The notes under the pieces are model-generated. The model ran no database searches. It was given only the letters and a program-made list of their open reading frames with translations, and was not told the origin of the DNA. Both the position numbers and the translations under genes were made by a program. DNA of 19,072 nt from the NCBI GenBank assembly GCA_965659845.1, contig CBFHXS010000047.1, positions 1-19,072 on the forward strand, in the 5' to 3' direction. Origin of the DNA: Brumimicrobium sp965659845 (GTDB lineage Bacteria > Bacteroidota > Bacteroidia > Flavobacteriales_D > Crocinitomicaceae). Every line of letters starts with the position of its first letter. Position 1 is the first letter of the stretch. This document shows, piece after piece, positions 1 through 7,696 of the stretch.

Positions 1-203
1 AAAGTACCCAGAAGTCGTACCCCTTTTTTCAAGATAACTGAACTATCTTTACCAATACGTATCGATACAAATTCATTGGGCTGAATAACACCAAAGTTTG
101 AAGTATCTGCTTCAATTGTATATGTTCCTTCATAATAAGCGAAGTCGATCTGGTCAACCTTTTTATGACGCAAAACACCAATGTTCAAATCTTGACATAA
201 CAA
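1..203 (-). CDS. SpoIID/LytB-domain protein, N-terminal part, runs off the left edge
   Basis: This is an unlisted open frame on the minus strand, open from 236 down to the window edge. It encodes a stretch beginning DLNIGVLRHKKVDQIDF and continuing through an ADTSNFG segment, PNEFVSIRIGKDS and LKKGVRLLG. I recognise this as the N-terminal region of the SpoIID/LytB-domain proteins of Bacteroidota, which are exported and thought to act on or near the cell wall. Those relatives start with a signal peptide. Here a signal-peptide-like stretch (LFTYSFFHSFNLLCQ) lies in frame directly upstream, but its natural ATG at 248-246 is separated from it by a TAA at 239-237. The coordinates given use TTG at 203-201, the only common alternative start downstream of that stop and ahead of the conserved region; using it would lose most of the signal peptide. 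The gene follows lpxB after about 65 bases and may be cotranscribed with it. It could be a pseudogene. Family assignment rests on pattern recognition only. Confidence 0.6.
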   Translation of the reverse strand, partial: MLCQDLNIGVLRHKKVDQIDFAYYEGTYTIEADTSNFGVIQPNEFVSIRIGKDSSVILKKGVRLLGT

Positions 204-314
204 GTTGAAAGAATGGAAAAAACTATATGTGAATAATTAGTTGCGCATCTTTTACTAATTTACGCTAGAATTGCTCCAATGTTCAAGCCAAAATATGATT
301 TTATCAACACTAAC

Positions 315-1448
315 CTATGAACCATCGTAAGCTTTTAGAAAAGTGGAGACCTCTTCAGCAGCTTTTTTACTTGCACCACCTTTTCCTAGTTGAGTGATTA
401 ACTGATCATAATCCGATAATAAATTTTCATGTTTTTCACCATCTGGAAGCACTTTTCTTAGCTCTGAAGCAATATTCCTAGCATTACATTCATGCTGAAT
501 CAATTCTTTAACTGCCTCTTTATTAAGAATGAGATTTACCAGACTGATATAATCGATCTTAACAAGGCGTTTAGCGATCATGTAAGATATTGTAGAGCCT
601 TTGTAACAGACAACTTCTGGAACTTTAAACAGCGCCGTTTCCAAAGTAGCCGTTCCTGATGTTACTAATGCTGCAGTGGCTATAGACAAAAGGTCGTAAG
701 TCTCCCCGTGTATGATTCTTACATTCTTATTTCTCGCCATAAATTCGTCATAAAATGATCTATCCATTGCTGGCGCTCCTGCAACAACAAATTGATACTG
801 CTCCAGTCCTTTGAGGCTTTCCAGCATAATCGGAAGCTTGGTCTTAATCTCTTGTTTTCGGCTACCTGGAAGCAATGCTATTACAGGTCGTTTATCAAGT
901 CCATGTTTCTCATATAAGTCTATTTTAGTTGCTTGAGATTTAAATTGATCAATCGCATCGAGAAGTGGGTGACCAACGAACGTAACTTCCATTCCAAATT
1001 TATCATAAAATGCTTTTTCGAAAGGTAGAATGACTAGCATTTTATCTACAACCTCCTTAATTGTATGCACACGCTTCTGTTTCCATGCCCATACTTGAGG
1101 AGAGATGTAATAAATCACAGGAATCTTGTTTTCCTTAGCCCACTTAGCAATGCGCAAGTTAAATCCCGGATAATCTACTAAAATCAATGCATCAGGTTGG
1201 AACTTCGCTATGTCCTGTTTACAAAATTTAATATTACCTAAAATTGTACTTAAATTCGCTACAACTTCAGCAAACCCCATGAAAGCCAATTCTGAAATAT
1301 GTTTTACAGGTGGACCAGCAACCTCAGCCATGTGATCCCCTCCCCAAAAACGAAAATCAACTTCTGAAATCTGTTGCATCGACTTCATGAGATTTGATGC
1401 ATGAAGATCACCTGAAGCCTCTCCTGCTATGACATATACTTTTCTCAT
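315..1448 (-). CDS. lpxB: Lipid-A-disaccharide synthase LpxB
   Basis: The product is a 377-residue GT19-family glycosyltransferase. It condenses UDP-2,3-diacylglucosamine with lipid X to give the lipid A disaccharide at the inner membrane. Visible family signatures are the N-terminal VIAGEASGDLHA segment (residues 6-17), VDYPGFN (91-97), the very characteristic YYISPQVWAWK (113-123), LPGSRKQEI (193-201) and SGTATLETAL near residue 267. Length is normal for the family. The ATG at 1448-1446 overlaps the stop of the upstream small membrane-protein gene by one base (TAATG), so translation is probably coupled. It sits in a minus-strand operon after surE. Its presence shows a Gram-negative lipid A envelope. 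Nothing appears broken in it. Confidence 0.97.
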   Translation of the reverse strand: MRKVYVIAGEASGDLHASNLMKSMQQISEVDFRFWGGDHMAEVAGPPVKHISELAFMGFAEVVANLSTILGNIKFCKQDIAKFQPDALILVDYPGFNLRIAKWAKENKIPVIYYISPQVWAWKQKRVHTIKEVVDKMLVILPFEKAFYDKFGMEVTFVGHPLLDAIDQFKSQATKIDLYEKHGLDKRPVIALLPGSRKQEIKTKLPIMLESLKGLEQYQFVVAGAPAMDRSFYDEFMARNKNVRIIHGETYDLLSIATAALVTSGTATLETALFKVPEVVCYKGSTISYMIAKRLVKIDYISLVNLILNKEAVKELIQHECNARNIASELRKVLPDGEKHENLLSDYDQLITQLGKGGASKKAAEEVSTFLKAYDGS

Positions 1449-1759
1449 TACAATAAAGCTATTACTGTAGGGATGGCTAAAATGATAGTAGTTGCAACAA
1501 GTCCAACGGTAAACTTATCCCATCTCCATTGAAAATTTGTCAGATAAAACAATACCATATTCGGAAGTAACGGAAAGATCATTAGATCATTTCTATTTGT
1601 AGAGTTCAGCGTCATGTAATAGTAAAGCTGTTCAACATCTTTTTCTCCATATTTAATTTGCCAAAAAAGTAAGAAAGCTATAATAGGAAAAACTAGAGCA
1701 AAGGTTACTCCAACCCAAGTATGGTCTAACTTCTTTTCTAATCGATTAAGTAAAGACAT
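1448..1759 (-). CDS. Small three-helix membrane protein of unknown function
   Basis: The product has 103 residues with three predicted membrane segments at about residues 14-34, 59-75 and 83-102. A short basic N-terminus (LLNRLEKKLD) precedes the first segment, and a polar loop rich in Y, N and T separates the first two. I see no catalytic motif and recognise no named family. It lies 12 bases after surE and its stop overlaps the lpxB start by one base, so it is part of the surE-lpxB operon. A small membrane protein between surE and lpxB recurs in flavobacteria as I remember it, which fits a conserved but unassigned envelope role. The ATG at 1759 is the only sensible start. Confidence 0.85.
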   Translation of the reverse strand: MSLLNRLEKKLDHTWVGVTFALVFPIIAFLLFWQIKYGEKDVEQLYYYMTLNSTNRNDLMIFPLLPNMVLFYLTNFQWRWDKFTVGLVATTIILAIPTVIALL

Positions 1760-1771
1760 AGTTTAATTAAT

Positions 1772-2542
1772 TTAAAAATCCCATTTATTAATCTCACTTA
1801 TAGAATGATATGCCGTCATATCAAATTGAGTAGGAACGATACTCACATAACCATGATCAAGAGCCCAAATATCTGTATCATCACTTCTATCCTCACGATA
1901 AAACTCTCCTTTCAACCAGTAATATGGCTTGCCAAATTGATCGTGTCGCTTATCAAAACTATCCTTCCAATATGCTTTAGCTTGACGACATACCTTTATT
2001 CCTTTAATTTCTTCAACAGCACGCTGTGGGATGTTAACATTCAAACAGTTGTTCTTAGGGAATTCATTCTTCAGCACTCTTGACACAACCTCTTTAACAG
2101 CCCATTCAGAACTAGAAAAATCAGCATCAGAATCAAAGTCTAATAATGAGAAACCAATTGAAGGTATGTTCTCCATTGCTCCCTCGACGGCAGCAGACAT
2201 TGTACCCGAATACAATACGTTCGAAGCACTGTTTTCTCCATGATTAATACCCGAAACTAAAATATCGGGCTTTCGATGGAGCACTTCAGATATGGCAAGC
2301 TTAACACAATCCACAGGTGTTCCCGTACACGTATAAGCCTCATACTCCTCAAAAAGACGGGTTTTATTAAGTCGCAACACATCGTTGACTGTAATTGCAT
2401 GTCCCATACCTGATTGAGGTTTGTCTGGAGCAACAATTACAACGTCTCCAAATTCAGAAACTGCATTTACTAAACTATGTATACCTTTTGCTTGGATTCC
2501 ATCATCATTTGTCACTAAAATAAGAGGTCTTTCTTTTGCCAT
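1772..2542 (-). CDS. surE: 5'-nucleotidase SurE
   Basis: This is a SurE-family 5'/3'-nucleotidase (EC 3.1.3.5), a metal-dependent cytoplasmic enzyme that dephosphorylates nucleoside monophosphates. With the start used here the protein is 256 residues. Metal ligands expected for the family are visible: NDDG at residues 12-15 (D13, D14), S44 in PQSGMGHAIT, and N100 in SGINHGEN. The signature YSGTMSAAVEG follows at about 111-121. The frame extends to another ATG at 2575, adding 11 residues, but SurE proteins normally begin a few residues before the strand leading to NDDG, so I prefer ATG at 2542-2540. It is the first gene of the minus-strand operon surE-membrane protein-lpxB. Upstream, a TAGGTTTA read on the minus strand (2599-2592) matches the -7 box at seven of eight positions, but no -33 element is visible. 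Confidence 0.96.
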   Translation of the reverse strand: MAKERPLILVTNDDGIQAKGIHSLVNAVSEFGDVVIVAPDKPQSGMGHAITVNDVLRLNKTRLFEEYEAYTCTGTPVDCVKLAISEVLHRKPDILVSGINHGENSASNVLYSGTMSAAVEGAMENIPSIGFSLLDFDSDADFSSSEWAVKEVVSRVLKNEFPKNNCLNVNIPQRAVEEIKGIKVCRQAKAYWKDSFDKRHDQFGKPYYWLKGEFYREDRSDDTDIWALDHGYVSIVPTQFDMTAYHSISEINKWDF

Positions 2543-2665
2543 ACTATTAAGTTCTCGGACTGCGAAAATAAGCATATCTTTTGTTCCTTCATAAACCTAT
2601 TCTTATCAATAAAAGTTAAACTAAGTCTAGAAATCAATAATTCAGTGAAAATGTAGCTCTAAATG

Positions 2666-2696
2666 TTGGGTACGTTGGGAGAAGATATTATTTTTG
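2666..2696 (+). promoter_or_regulatory. Bacteroidota-type promoter for the DinB-NlpC-epimerase-glyA operon
   Basis: A TTG at 2666-2668 is followed after 20 bases by TATTTTTG at 2689-2696, an exact match to the Bacteroidota -7 consensus TAnnTTTG at the usual spacing from the -33 TTG. The first ATG of the operon lies 22 bases downstream, implying a short leader. Confidence 0.7.
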
Positions 2697-2718
2697 ACTC
2701 TTTGAAGTAAACTACAAC

Positions 2719-3309
2719 ATGAAGGGATTTAATACCGAGGAACTTATAGAAGGCTTATCTCAAATTACTCAGAACAATATTGATCTGGTGCAAAAGAAAT
2801 GTGTTCACCTTGGTGAGAATCAATTGCAGTGGAAAATGAGATCTGATAACTGGAGTATTTCAGAGGTGTTATCTCACTTGAATTCTTATTCTGGATATTA
2901 CCACAAGAGCTTTCAAGATCGTATTTCTAAAACAAAATTTAAAAATGTTAAAGAAAACTTTATCCCTTCACCTTTAGGCAAAAGTGCTTGGAAGTCTATG
3001 CGATTGGGTAGAGCGAATAATATCAAAAGAAAATTCAAAGCACCTAAGAACTATAATCCTTCTCTAAATGCTGAGTTGATAGGAGACGACCCTGTACATC
3101 TTTTTATTGATGAACAACGAGATTTACTTACAATTTTAGAATCAGCGAAATCAGTTAATCTAAAGAAGGTAAAAATCAAGATCTCGATTAGTAAGATCGT
3201 TCGTTTAAGACTTGGTGATGCACTGATGTTTGTAATTTACCATAATGAGCGCCACGTTCAACAGATCAAAAATATATTAGCTCACCCTAATTTCCCCAAA
3301 AAGAAATGA
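2719..3309 (+). CDS. DinB-fold (DinB_2-like) protein
   Basis: The product has 196 residues and resembles the DinB/YfiT-like four-helix metalloenzyme superfamily, whose members use a three-histidine metal site and include thiol-dependent transferases. The hallmark N-terminal helix pair with DNWSISEVLSHL is present at about residues 43-54, giving H53, and the C-terminal helix carries YHNERHVQQI, giving H175 and H179. These three histidines match the family's metal triad. The substrate cannot be read from sequence. It is the first gene of an operon; its TGA stop overlaps the next gene's ATG by four bases (ATGA). No signal peptide is seen, so it is probably cytoplasmic. Confidence 0.85.
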   Translation: MKGFNTEELIEGLSQITQNNIDLVQKKCVHLGENQLQWKMRSDNWSISEVLSHLNSYSGYYHKSFQDRISKTKFKNVKENFIPSPLGKSAWKSMRLGRANNIKRKFKAPKNYNPSLNAELIGDDPVHLFIDEQRDLLTILESAKSVNLKKVKIKISISKIVRLRLGDALMFVIYHNERHVQQIKNILAHPNFPKKK

Positions 3310-4070
3310 TCGTAGGAATTAAAGTCATGTGTATTCTTTCGGTAATTCCGCTTCGTGCAGACAAGAAAGATCAAGCAGAAATCGTATCACAACTGTTATT
3401 TGGTGAAGTCGCGACAATTATTGAGAAAGATGAGCAATGGATCAAGATATCCTTACACCATGACAGCTATGAGGGCTGGATTGATAGCAAGCAAGTTACT
3501 GAAGTAGATGAATCCACATTTGACACACTTTCTCAAATCAAGGAAAGACAGTCTCAAATTGTTCTTCAATTGAACACACCTTGGGGAAAGACTGTCGTGT
3601 TTCAAGGCTCACCAGTACTATCTTCTGAATCAAGTTTTAACATTGACAACATGAAGTTTAGTTGGTTTGATCAACAGCCAGTTGTCAGTAGTCACTCCAT
3701 TACGGAAATAGCTCTTTCATATTTCAACTCACCCTATTTATGGGGAGGACGAACTAGATATGGGATTGATTGCTCTGGATTTACGCAAACTGTTTTTCAT
3801 CAAAAAGGAGTTGAATTAATGCGAGACGCTTCTCAACAAGTTAAGCAAGGAGAGAAAGTAGATTACGACGATCTGAAAAAAGGAGATGTTGTATTTTTTG
3901 CAAGTGAAAAAACAGGAAACGTAACCCATGTTGGCATCTACATCGGCGCGAAGAGTATCATTCATGCGCATGGACGCGTAAGAGTTGATGAACTTCGTCC
4001 AACAGGAATATATAATCTAGATGAAAAATACTATTCTCATCAATACTTTACTGCGCGCAGATATATTTAA
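3306..4070 (+). CDS. C40-family NlpC/P60 peptidase with N-terminal SH3-like region
   Basis: This 254-residue protein has a bacterial SH3-like region at about residues 5-65 (IPLRADKKDQ, FGEVATII, EGWIDSKQ). A linker follows, and then a C-terminal NlpC/P60 domain from about residue 130. The catalytic cysteine is C156 in GIDCSGF, the histidine is H208 in VTHVGIYIG, and the third polar residue is probably H220 (or H222) in IIHAHGRV. Enzymes of this family cleave the D-gamma-Glu to diamino acid bond in peptidoglycan peptides, so it probably recycles or remodels cell wall peptides. There is no signal peptide: the SH3 region begins almost at the first residue, as in several Bacteroidota relatives I remember. 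The start overlaps the upstream stop by four bases, supporting translational coupling. Confidence 0.93.
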   Translation: MIVGIKVMCILSVIPLRADKKDQAEIVSQLLFGEVATIIEKDEQWIKISLHHDSYEGWIDSKQVTEVDESTFDTLSQIKERQSQIVLQLNTPWGKTVVFQGSPVLSSESSFNIDNMKFSWFDQQPVVSSHSITEIALSYFNSPYLWGGRTRYGIDCSGFTQTVFHQKGVELMRDASQQVKQGEKVDYDDLKKGDVVFFASEKTGNVTHVGIYIGAKSIIHAHGRVRVDELRPTGIYNLDEKYYSHQYFTARRYI

Positions 4071-4085
4071 AAAACAAAAGCTAAA

Positions 4086-5009
4086 ATGAAAATATTAATA
4101 ACTGGTGGGGCTGGATTTATAGGAAGTAACCTTACCAAAAGGCTTGTAAACGATGGACACGAAATTGTAGTTCTCGACAATTTATTACGTGGAAATAAAA
4201 TTGATCGAGAGGTATTTAGTAAAATTACTTTTATTAATGGCGATGTCAAGGATGCTGAACTTGTTTTACGCCTTTCTGAAGGTTGTGATGTAATTTATCA
4301 TTTCGCTGCTGTACTGGGAGTTGACGTAGTTGCTGATGCTCCAGTAGAAACAATGGATGTAGAAGTTATTGGAACAAGGAATGTTGTGAATGCAGCCGAG
4401 CAAAATAACATCGCTAAGATCTTGTATGCTTCAACATCAGGAATCTATGGTCATTCTGCTATTGAAAGCGCGCTGAAGGAAGAAGTATTGGTTGATCCGA
4501 GAACTTCTTATGCCATGGCTAAAAGGTACAATGAAATCTACCTCGCTTCACATCATGAAGAGAAAGGCTTAAATGCAATCTCTTTAAGATTTTTCAATGT
4601 ATACGGAGAAAACCAAGACAACAGGATGGTGGTCCCTCGTTTTTTCGAGCAAGCAATTGCAGGCAAACCTATTACCGTTTTTGGGTCTGGTAATCAAACA
4701 AGAGACTTCACTTATATAGATGATACAGTCGATGCGTGTGTTAAACTAATGGAGATTGATGGATATCACATTGTTAACATAGCCAATGAAGAAGAGTGGA
4801 ACATTAAAGATCTTGCGGATCGAATTAAAAAGATCACAAATTCAACATCTGAAATCAAATATATTGATGCTCCTAAAAAAAGATATGATTACGAAGTTGA
4901 AAGACGAGTTGGAAGTTCAGAAAAACTAGAGCAGTTAGTTGGAATGAAACCCGACACACAATTAGAAGAAGGATTAAAGAAAATATACAACACTAAATTT
5001 AAGTCATGA
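4086..5009 (+). CDS. NAD-dependent epimerase/dehydratase (extended SDR, sugar nucleotide)
   Basis: The product is 307 residues long. The N-terminal Rossmann motif TGGAGFIG gives G7, G10 and G13, followed by VLDNLLRGN where the adenosine ribose is bound. The catalytic set is a serine in YASTSGIYG and the Y142-x3-K146 pair in YAMAKRYNE. The C-terminal substrate region has LRFFNVYG and GSGNQTRDFTYIDD, which is typical of UDP-sugar 4-epimerases and UDP-glucuronate decarboxylase-like enzymes. It most likely interconverts a nucleotide sugar for surface polysaccharide, but the exact substrate is not readable from the motifs. It starts 15 bases after the NlpC/P60 gene and its stop overlaps the glyA start by four bases. 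It may supply sugars for the envelope alongside the cell-wall peptidase, though the link with glyA may be only shared transcription. Confidence 0.92.
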   Translation: MKILITGGAGFIGSNLTKRLVNDGHEIVVLDNLLRGNKIDREVFSKITFINGDVKDAELVLRLSEGCDVIYHFAAVLGVDVVADAPVETMDVEVIGTRNVVNAAEQNNIAKILYASTSGIYGHSAIESALKEEVLVDPRTSYAMAKRYNEIYLASHHEEKGLNAISLRFFNVYGENQDNRMVVPRFFEQAIAGKPITVFGSGNQTRDFTYIDDTVDACVKLMEIDGYHIVNIANEEEWNIKDLADRIKKITNSTSEIKYIDAPKKRYDYEVERRVGSSEKLEQLVGMKPDTQLEEGLKKIYNTKFKS

Positions 5010-6280
5010 ATAGAGACAAAGAAATTTTTGACCTTATCAATCGCGAACGAGAACGTCAGCTGAATGGAATTGAATTGATTGCATCAGAGAACTTCGTGAG
5101 TGAAGACGTGATGAATGCTATGGGTTCAGTGTTAACCAATAAGTATGCAGAAGGACTTCCTGAAAAACGATACTACGGAGGTTGCGAAATTGTAGATCAA
5201 GTAGAACAACTAGCTATTGATAGACTTTGTAAGCTATTCAATGCAGGATGGGCCAACGTACAGCCTCATTCAGGTGCTCAAGCAAATGCAGCTGTAATGC
5301 TTGCATGTCTTAACCCAGGAGATGAAATATTGGGCTTTGACCTTTCTCACGGCGGCCACTTAACGCATGGATCTCCTGTGAATTATTCTGGTAAATTGTA
5401 TAGTCCAAATTTCTATGGTGTAAGCAAAGAAACGGGTACGGTAGACTATGAGGATTTGGAGAGTAAAGCTAAAAGTATCAAACCAAAAATGATCATCTGT
5501 GGCGCATCCGCTTATAGTCGTGACTGGGACTACGCAAGAATTCGAAAAGTTGCCGACGAAATTGGAGCTTTAGTTCTGGCGGATATCTCCCACCCTTCTG
5601 GTTTGATCGCTACGAATTTATTAGATGATCCATTGGAACATTGTCATATTGTTACCTCTACAACGCACAAGACACTCAGAGGTCCTAGAGGAGGAATAAT
5701 TATGATGCGAAAGAATTTCGATAATCCATTTGGCATCAAGTGGAAAAATGGAAACCCTAGAAGCATGGCTTCTTTATTAGATGCTGCTGTTTTCCCGGGA
5801 ACTCAAGGTGGACCATTAGAGCATGTTATTGCAGCAAAAGCCGTAGCCTTTGGTGAAGCACTAAATCCAAAGTTCATTGATTACCAAAAACAAGTCATCA
5901 AGAATGCGAAAGTAATGGCTGATGCATTTGTAGAAAAAGGATATAAAATTATTTCTGGAGGTACGGATAACCACAGCATGTTGATAGACCTAAGGTCTAA
6001 AAACATCACAGGTAAAGATGCTGAGAATGCGTTGAATGAAGCGCATATTACGGTTAATAAGAATATGGTTCCTTTCGATACTGAATCACCATTTGTCACA
6101 TCAGGAATCCGTGTTGGAACACCTGCAATTACAACCAGAGGCATCAAAGAAGATGAGATTCCTCATATCGTTGAGTTAATGGATAAGGTTATGACAAATA
6201 TTGACGATGAAAAGCTAATCTCAGGGGTACGATCTGAAGTTCAGTCATTGATGAGTCCTAAGCCACTTTTTAAATATTAA
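5006..6280 (+). CDS. glyA: Serine hydroxymethyltransferase
   Basis: The product is a 424-residue PLP enzyme that converts serine and tetrahydrofolate to glycine and 5,10-methylene-tetrahydrofolate, the main source of one-carbon units. Signatures include LIASENFVS near residue 22, NKYAEGLPEKRYYGG, QPHSGAQANAAV, and the PLP lysine K222 in TTHKTLRGPRGG. Length is normal for bacterial GlyA. Its ATG overlaps the epimerase stop (ATGA). It is the last gene of the plus-strand operon, followed 20 bases on by an intrinsic terminator. One-carbon units from this enzyme feed the purine pathway that purA completes further along the window, but the two genes are in separate transcription units. Confidence 0.98.
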   Translation: MNRDKEIFDLINRERERQLNGIELIASENFVSEDVMNAMGSVLTNKYAEGLPEKRYYGGCEIVDQVEQLAIDRLCKLFNAGWANVQPHSGAQANAAVMLACLNPGDEILGFDLSHGGHLTHGSPVNYSGKLYSPNFYGVSKETGTVDYEDLESKAKSIKPKMIICGASAYSRDWDYARIRKVADEIGALVLADISHPSGLIATNLLDDPLEHCHIVTSTTHKTLRGPRGGIIMMRKNFDNPFGIKWKNGNPRSMASLLDAAVFPGTQGGPLEHVIAAKAVAFGEALNPKFIDYQKQVIKNAKVMADAFVEKGYKIISGGTDNHSMLIDLRSKNITGKDAENALNEAHITVNKNMVPFDTESPFVTSGIRVGTPAITTRGIKEDEIPHIVELMDKVMTNIDDEKLISGVRSEVQSLMSPKPLFKY

Positions 6281-6300
6281 AATCAAACCAAAACGAATAT

Positions 6301-6329
6301 AAAGCACTCTTTTTAAGAGTGCTTTTTTT
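6301..6329 (+). terminator. Intrinsic terminator after glyA
   Basis: A perfect 11-base-pair inverted repeat, AAAGCACTCTT at 6301-6311 and AAGAGTGCTTT at 6315-6325, encloses a three-base loop and runs into a T-tract to 6329. It starts 20 bases after the glyA stop. The run of A at the left end means it could also work on the minus strand, but no minus-strand gene ends here. Confidence 0.92.
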
Positions 6330-6353
6330 ATATTGTATTCCTACTGTCTACTC

Positions 6354-6384
6354 TTGAATAAATGCAAAGACTTTGTTACTTTTG
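6354..6384 (+). promoter_or_regulatory. Bacteroidota-type promoter for fumarylacetoacetase
   Basis: A TTG at 6354-6356 is followed after 20 bases by TACTTTTG at 6377-6384, an exact TAnnTTTG match. It lies between the glyA terminator and the ATG at 6414, so it is well placed to drive the fumarylacetoacetase-rel unit. Confidence 0.7.
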
Positions 6385-6413
6385 TTAAGCAATAAACTCA
6401 AACAATTATTACA

Positions 6414-7685
6414 ATGATAAAAGCAAACGACCCAGCATTGAAATCATGGATAGAAGTCGATAAAGACTCAGACTTTCCTATTCAAAACATTCCATTTGGA
6501 GTTTTCAAAAGTGACAATATTTCAGAACGTGTTGGAACACGCATTGGAGATAAGGTAATAGATATAAATGCACTCTTTGTGCTAGGATATATGGATAATC
6601 TTCCTTTCACTCGAGAGGATTTTGATACAAACTCCTTGAATAAGATCATGAAGCATGGAAAACGAGCAACAAGTGATCTTAGAAATAGGATATCAAAGTT
6701 ATTCAATTCGGAGAACACTGATCTTTCAGGAAATACACATCATGTCGAACAAGTTATTTTCGATATAGATAAAGTTGAAATGTGTCTTCCAGTCGAAATT
6801 GGCGACTATACTGATTTTTATTCAAGTCGTGATCATGCAACAAACGTTGGAACAATGTTTCGTGATCCAGACAATGCCTTACTTCCAAATTGGTTACACA
6901 TCCCTGTAGGCTATCATGGAAGAGCAAGCTCTATTATCCCTTCAGGTCAAAGTATTAAAAGACCGAAAGGTCAACAAAAACCAAATGAAGATGAAGGACC
7001 AGTTTTCGGACCATGTAAGCTATTAGATTTTGAATTAGAAATGGCTTTTGTGACGTTTGAAGGAAATAAATTAGGAGATACTATATCTACCAAAGATGCT
7101 AAAGACCACATTTTCGGTATGTGTATCATGAATGACTGGTCTGCTAGAGATATTCAAAAATGGGAATATGTTCCATTAGGGCCATTCCTTGCGAAAAGTT
7201 TTGCATCTTCTGTATCTCCATGGATCGTAACAATGGATGCGCTAGAGCCTTTCAGCATTCCTGGTCCAAAACAAGACCCAGAAGTTTTACCCTACTTAAA
7301 ATATGAAGGAAACCATCATTATGATATTGACTTAGAAGTAGGCATTGTTCCAGAAAATGGTGAAGAAACTACTGTATGTAATTCCAACTATAAATATATG
7401 TACTGGAATATGGCTCAGCAATTGGCTCACCATACTGTAAATGGTTGTAATGTGCGTTGCGGTGACATGATGGCTTCAGGTACAATCTCTGGACCAGATA
7501 GAGGGTCGTTCGGTTCAATGTTAGAAATATCTTGGAAAGGAACGAAACCTTTCAAAATGAAAGATGGTTCTGAGCGTAAATTCCTTCAAGATAAAGATAC
7601 CGTTGTAATGCGAGGTCATTGTGAGAAAAATGGCGTTCGTATAGGGTTCGGCGAGGTGTCAACGAAAATATTACCGGCAGATTAA
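6414..7685 (+). CDS. fahA: Fumarylacetoacetase
   Basis: The product is a 423-residue enzyme of the final step of tyrosine and phenylalanine breakdown, splitting 4-fumarylacetoacetate into fumarate and acetoacetate. The residues known from the mouse enzyme are found at a constant offset of eight: D134 and H141 in DYTDFYSSRDHATNVG, E207 and E209 in LDFELEMAF, D241 in MNDWSARD, and K261 in FLAKSF. MASGTISGP near the C-terminus is also conserved. A full, intact FAH implies an aerobic homogentisate route, although the other genes of that pathway are not in this window. It is preceded by its own promoter and followed after 11 bases by rel, with no terminator between, so the two are probably cotranscribed. 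Confidence 0.97.
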   Translation: MIKANDPALKSWIEVDKDSDFPIQNIPFGVFKSDNISERVGTRIGDKVIDINALFVLGYMDNLPFTREDFDTNSLNKIMKHGKRATSDLRNRISKLFNSENTDLSGNTHHVEQVIFDIDKVEMCLPVEIGDYTDFYSSRDHATNVGTMFRDPDNALLPNWLHIPVGYHGRASSIIPSGQSIKRPKGQQKPNEDEGPVFGPCKLLDFELEMAFVTFEGNKLGDTISTKDAKDHIFGMCIMNDWSARDIQKWEYVPLGPFLAKSFASSVSPWIVTMDALEPFSIPGPKQDPEVLPYLKYEGNHHYDIDLEVGIVPENGEETTVCNSNYKYMYWNMAQQLAHHTVNGCNVRCGDMMASGTISGPDRGSFGSMLEISWKGTKPFKMKDGSERKFLQDKDTVVMRGHCEKNGVRIGFGEVSTKILPAD

Positions 7686-7696
7686 TACTGAATTTA

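Noticed and set aside
1805..2243. Plus-strand open frames of 92 and 70 codons
   Set aside because: They lie antisense to surE, whose conserved motifs fix the coding frame; the translations have no recognisable domain.
2543..2575. N-terminal extension of SurE from ATG at 2575
   Set aside because: SurE proteins start shortly before the NDDG strand; the extra 11 residues show no family resemblance.
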